This document shows positions 62,451-64,000 of a DNA stretch of 64,000 nt, piece by piece. A model generated the notes under the pieces. It had not been told where the DNA came from, made no database searches, and was given only the letters and a program-made list of their open reading frames with translations. The stretch comes from Nocardioides kongjuensis. GTDB lineage: Bacteria > Actinomycetota > Actinomycetes > Propionibacteriales > Nocardioidaceae. The stretch spans positions 4,653,001 through 4,717,000 of the forward strand of contig NZ_JACCBF010000001.1 of assembly GCF_013409625.1 (NCBI RefSeq). Reading direction: 5' to 3'. A program made the translations under genes and the position numbers. Numbering within the stretch: position 1 is the first letter of the stretch; every line of letters starts with the position of its first letter.

Positions 62451-63334
62451 CCACCGCGACCGTCCCGGCGCTCGCGCGCAGCCGGTCCGAGCTGCGCGAC
62501 CTGCGCGGCACCGGCCGGGTCGTGTTCGTGCCCACCATGGGTGCGCTCCACGAGGGCCACGCCTCCTTGCTGCGGATCGCGCGCGAGCGCGCCGGCGCCG
62601 ACGGCACCGTCGTGCTGTCGATCTTCGTCAACCCGCTGCAGTTCGGGCCCGGCGAGGACCTCGACCGCTACCCGCGCACCTTCGACGCGGACCTCGCCGT
62701 CGCGGCGGCCGAGGGCGTCGACGTCGTGTTCGCCCCCACCGTGGCGCAGATGTACCCCGACGGCGTGCCCCACGAGGGCCCGGACAGTGCGGCCACCGAG
62801 GCGGTCACCGTCCAGCCCGGCCCGCTGGGCGACCTGTTGGAGGGCGCCAGCCGCCCCGGCCACTTCCGCGGCGTGCTGACCGTGGTCGCCAAGCTGTTCG
62901 GCCTGGTCCGCCCCGACGTCGCGGTCTTCGGCGAGAAGGACTACCAGCAGCTGGCGCTGATCCGCCGGATGACCTCGGACCTGTGCCTCGGGATCGAGAT
63001 CGTCGGCGCCGAGACCGACCGCGAGCCCGACGGGCTGGCCCGGTCGAGCCGCAACCGCTACCTCGACGACGAGGAGCGCCGGCAGGCCGCCACGCTGAGC
63101 CGGGCCCTGCGCGCGGCGCAGGAGCGCGCGTCGTACGGCGTCCCCGCGGCCCGGTGGGCCGCGATGGGCGTCATCAAGGCGGAGCCGGGCGTGGAGCTCG
63201 ACTACCTCGCGCTGACCACCACCGACCTCGGCGAGCTGCCCGACTACCCCGAGCCCGGCACCGAGGGCCGGATCCTCGTCGCCGCCCGGGTCGGCACCAC
63301 CCGGCTCATCGACAACCTGCCGCTGCAGTTCTGA
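62447..63334 (+). CDS. panC: Pantothenate synthetase
   Basis: This 295-residue ligase joins pantoate and beta-alanine. It has PTMGALHEGHASL (HIGH-type motif), SIFVNPLQFGPGEDLDRYPR, GEKDYQQLALIRRM and SSRNRYL (KMSKS-type). The GTG start overlaps the DUF2520 stop. With panD it supplies pantothenate for CoA. Confidence 0.97.
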   Translation: MTTATVPALARSRSELRDLRGTGRVVFVPTMGALHEGHASLLRIARERAGADGTVVLSIFVNPLQFGPGEDLDRYPRTFDADLAVAAAEGVDVVFAPTVAQMYPDGVPHEGPDSAATEAVTVQPGPLGDLLEGASRPGHFRGVLTVVAKLFGLVRPDVAVFGEKDYQQLALIRRMTSDLCLGIEIVGAETDREPDGLARSSRNRYLDDEERRQAATLSRALRAAQERASYGVPAARWAAMGVIKAEPGVELDYLALTTTDLGELPDYPEPGTEGRILVAARVGTTRLIDNLPLQF

Positions 63335-63352
63335 CACCCAGGGGGAGTTCCC

Positions 63353-63772
63353 ATGCTGCGCACCATGATGAAGAGCAAGATCCACCGCGCGACCGTGACG
63401 CAGGCCGACCTGCACTACGTCGGCTCGGTCACCGTCGACGAGGACCTGCTCGAGGCCGCCGACCTGCTGGCCGGTGAGCTGGTCCACATCGTCGACATCA
63501 CCAACGGCGCCCGGCTCGAGACGTACACGATCGCCGGCGAGCGGGGCAGCGGCGTGATCGGCATCAACGGTGCCGCCGCCCGCCTCGTCCACCCGGGTGA
63601 CCTGGTCATCCTGATCGGCTACGGCCAGATGACGACCGAGGAGGCGAAGGCCCACCAGCCGCACGTCGTCTTCGTCGACGCCGACAACAAGATCATGGCG
63701 ACCGGGTTCGACCCCGCCGAGACCTTCGGCGACCCGGGCCTGTCCCGGGGCGACGTCACCGCCGCTCGCTGA
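63353..63772 (+). CDS. panD: Aspartate 1-decarboxylase (pyruvoyl enzyme)
   Basis: This 139-residue proenzyme makes beta-alanine from aspartate. Self-cleavage at Gly24-Ser25 (YVGSVTVDE) creates the pyruvoyl group; [22 protein letters not shown] contains the catalytic Tyr/Asn region. GGGGGAG 5 bp before the ATG is the ribosome site. It follows panC by 18 bp. Confidence 0.97.
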   Translation: MLRTMMKSKIHRATVTQADLHYVGSVTVDEDLLEAADLLAGELVHIVDITNGARLETYTIAGERGSGVIGINGAAARLVHPGDLVILIGYGQMTTEEAKAHQPHVVFVDADNKIMATGFDPAETFGDPGLSRGDVTAAR

Positions 63773-63785
63773 GTAGCCTGCGGGG

Positions 63786-64000
63786 ATGCCACTGGAGACG
63801 CTGCGCCTGCCCGGGTGCCTGACCGCCCCGAGCCCCGGCTGGACGACGCGCGCCGACGTCGTCATCGTCGGCTCCGGCATCGCCGGCCTCACCGCCGCCC
63901 TGCGGCTGCGCGGCCAGGTCGACAAGATCCTGGTCGTCACCAAGGACGTCCTCAACGCCGGCTCGACCCAGTGGGCGCAGGGCGGCATCGCGGCCGCCCT
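63786..64000 (+). CDS. nadB: L-aspartate oxidase, N-terminal part (runs off window)
   Basis: The 71 visible residues show an FAD-binding Rossmann motif, VVIVGSGIAGLTAALRL (near 25-41), and NAGSTQWAQGGIAA, the substrate-loop signature of L-aspartate oxidase. It makes iminoaspartate for NAD synthesis. TAGCCT (63774-63779) is 6 bp before the ATG. The panC-panD-nadB order is common in Nocardioides and streptomycetes. Confidence 0.93.
   Translation, partial: MPLETLRLPGCLTAPSPGWTTRADVVIVGSGIAGLTAALRLRGQVDKILVVTKDVLNAGSTQWAQGGIAAA

Overview
The window is a 64 kb piece of a high-GC Actinomycetota chromosome. Gene content and gene order fit the Nocardioidaceae / Propionibacteriales best, and a Nocardioides-like organism is my inference; the sequence alone does not name a species. 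Supporting signs are a WblA/WhiB4-type iron-sulfur regulator next to a PASTA-containing class A PBP, a MarP-type periplasmic protease, frequent GTG starts, many 4-bp ATGA/GTGA gene overlaps and many leaderless promoters. I see no phage, transposase, integrase or CRISPR array.

Layout. (1) 1-19.2 kb is a stress, envelope and redox block. From memory its order matches Mycobacterium tuberculosis Rv3683-Rv3671c: metallophosphoesterase, ponA, wblA, two Get3/ArsA-like ATPases, DUF4177, RidA, MBL, crp, nth, TlpA-like lipoprotein, CoA Nudix and marP. It is interrupted at 6.9-12.7 kb by an FtsX-type ABC exporter with a two-component system, and carries an extra Nudix gene. (2) 19.2-25.4 kb holds lipid- or steroid-type catabolic genes: enoyl-CoA hydratase, DUF2236/MpaB-like protein, old yellow enzyme, DapB-like dehydrogenase, SDR and MBL hydrolase. 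Two KstR-type operator palindromes sit at the key promoters. (3) 25.4-29.2 kb is a TPP-riboswitch-controlled thiamine-type ABC importer. (4) 29.2-35.0 kb has a PAP2/IPC-synthase-like membrane protein, a secreted NlpC/P60 hydrolase, and an acyl-CoA oxidase-like / methyltransferase / TetR operon. (5) 35.3-50.2 kb is a second conserved block (ppa, dacB, Zn-protease, tilS, hpt, ftsH, folE ... folP, folB, folK, DUF3180), split between folE and folP by a dTDP-rhamnose cassette (rmlCD fusion, rmlB, rmlA, glycosyltransferase). (6) 50.2-61.3 kb is an accessory surface-polymer locus: a secreted protein, a coiled-coil membrane protein, a giant GT2 / TagF-like polymerase, a CDP-ribitol-synthase-like fusion, three sulfotransferase-family proteins and one orphan protein. 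(7) 61.5-64 kb resumes the conserved block (DUF2520, panC, panD, start of nadB).

The best candidate for an undescribed system is region 6. It looks like a teichoic-acid-type poly(alditol phosphate) pathway with several divergent sulfotransferases, inserted into an otherwise conserved folate/pantothenate block. Other noteworthy signals are a family of double-palindrome intergenic repeats, a nested ~200-bp inverted repeat upstream of ppa's 3' end, pervasive leaderless promoters (four of which reuse the TAG stop codon of the preceding gene as the start of the -10 element), and a folP/glycosyltransferase divergent promoter whose two -10 boxes overlap.
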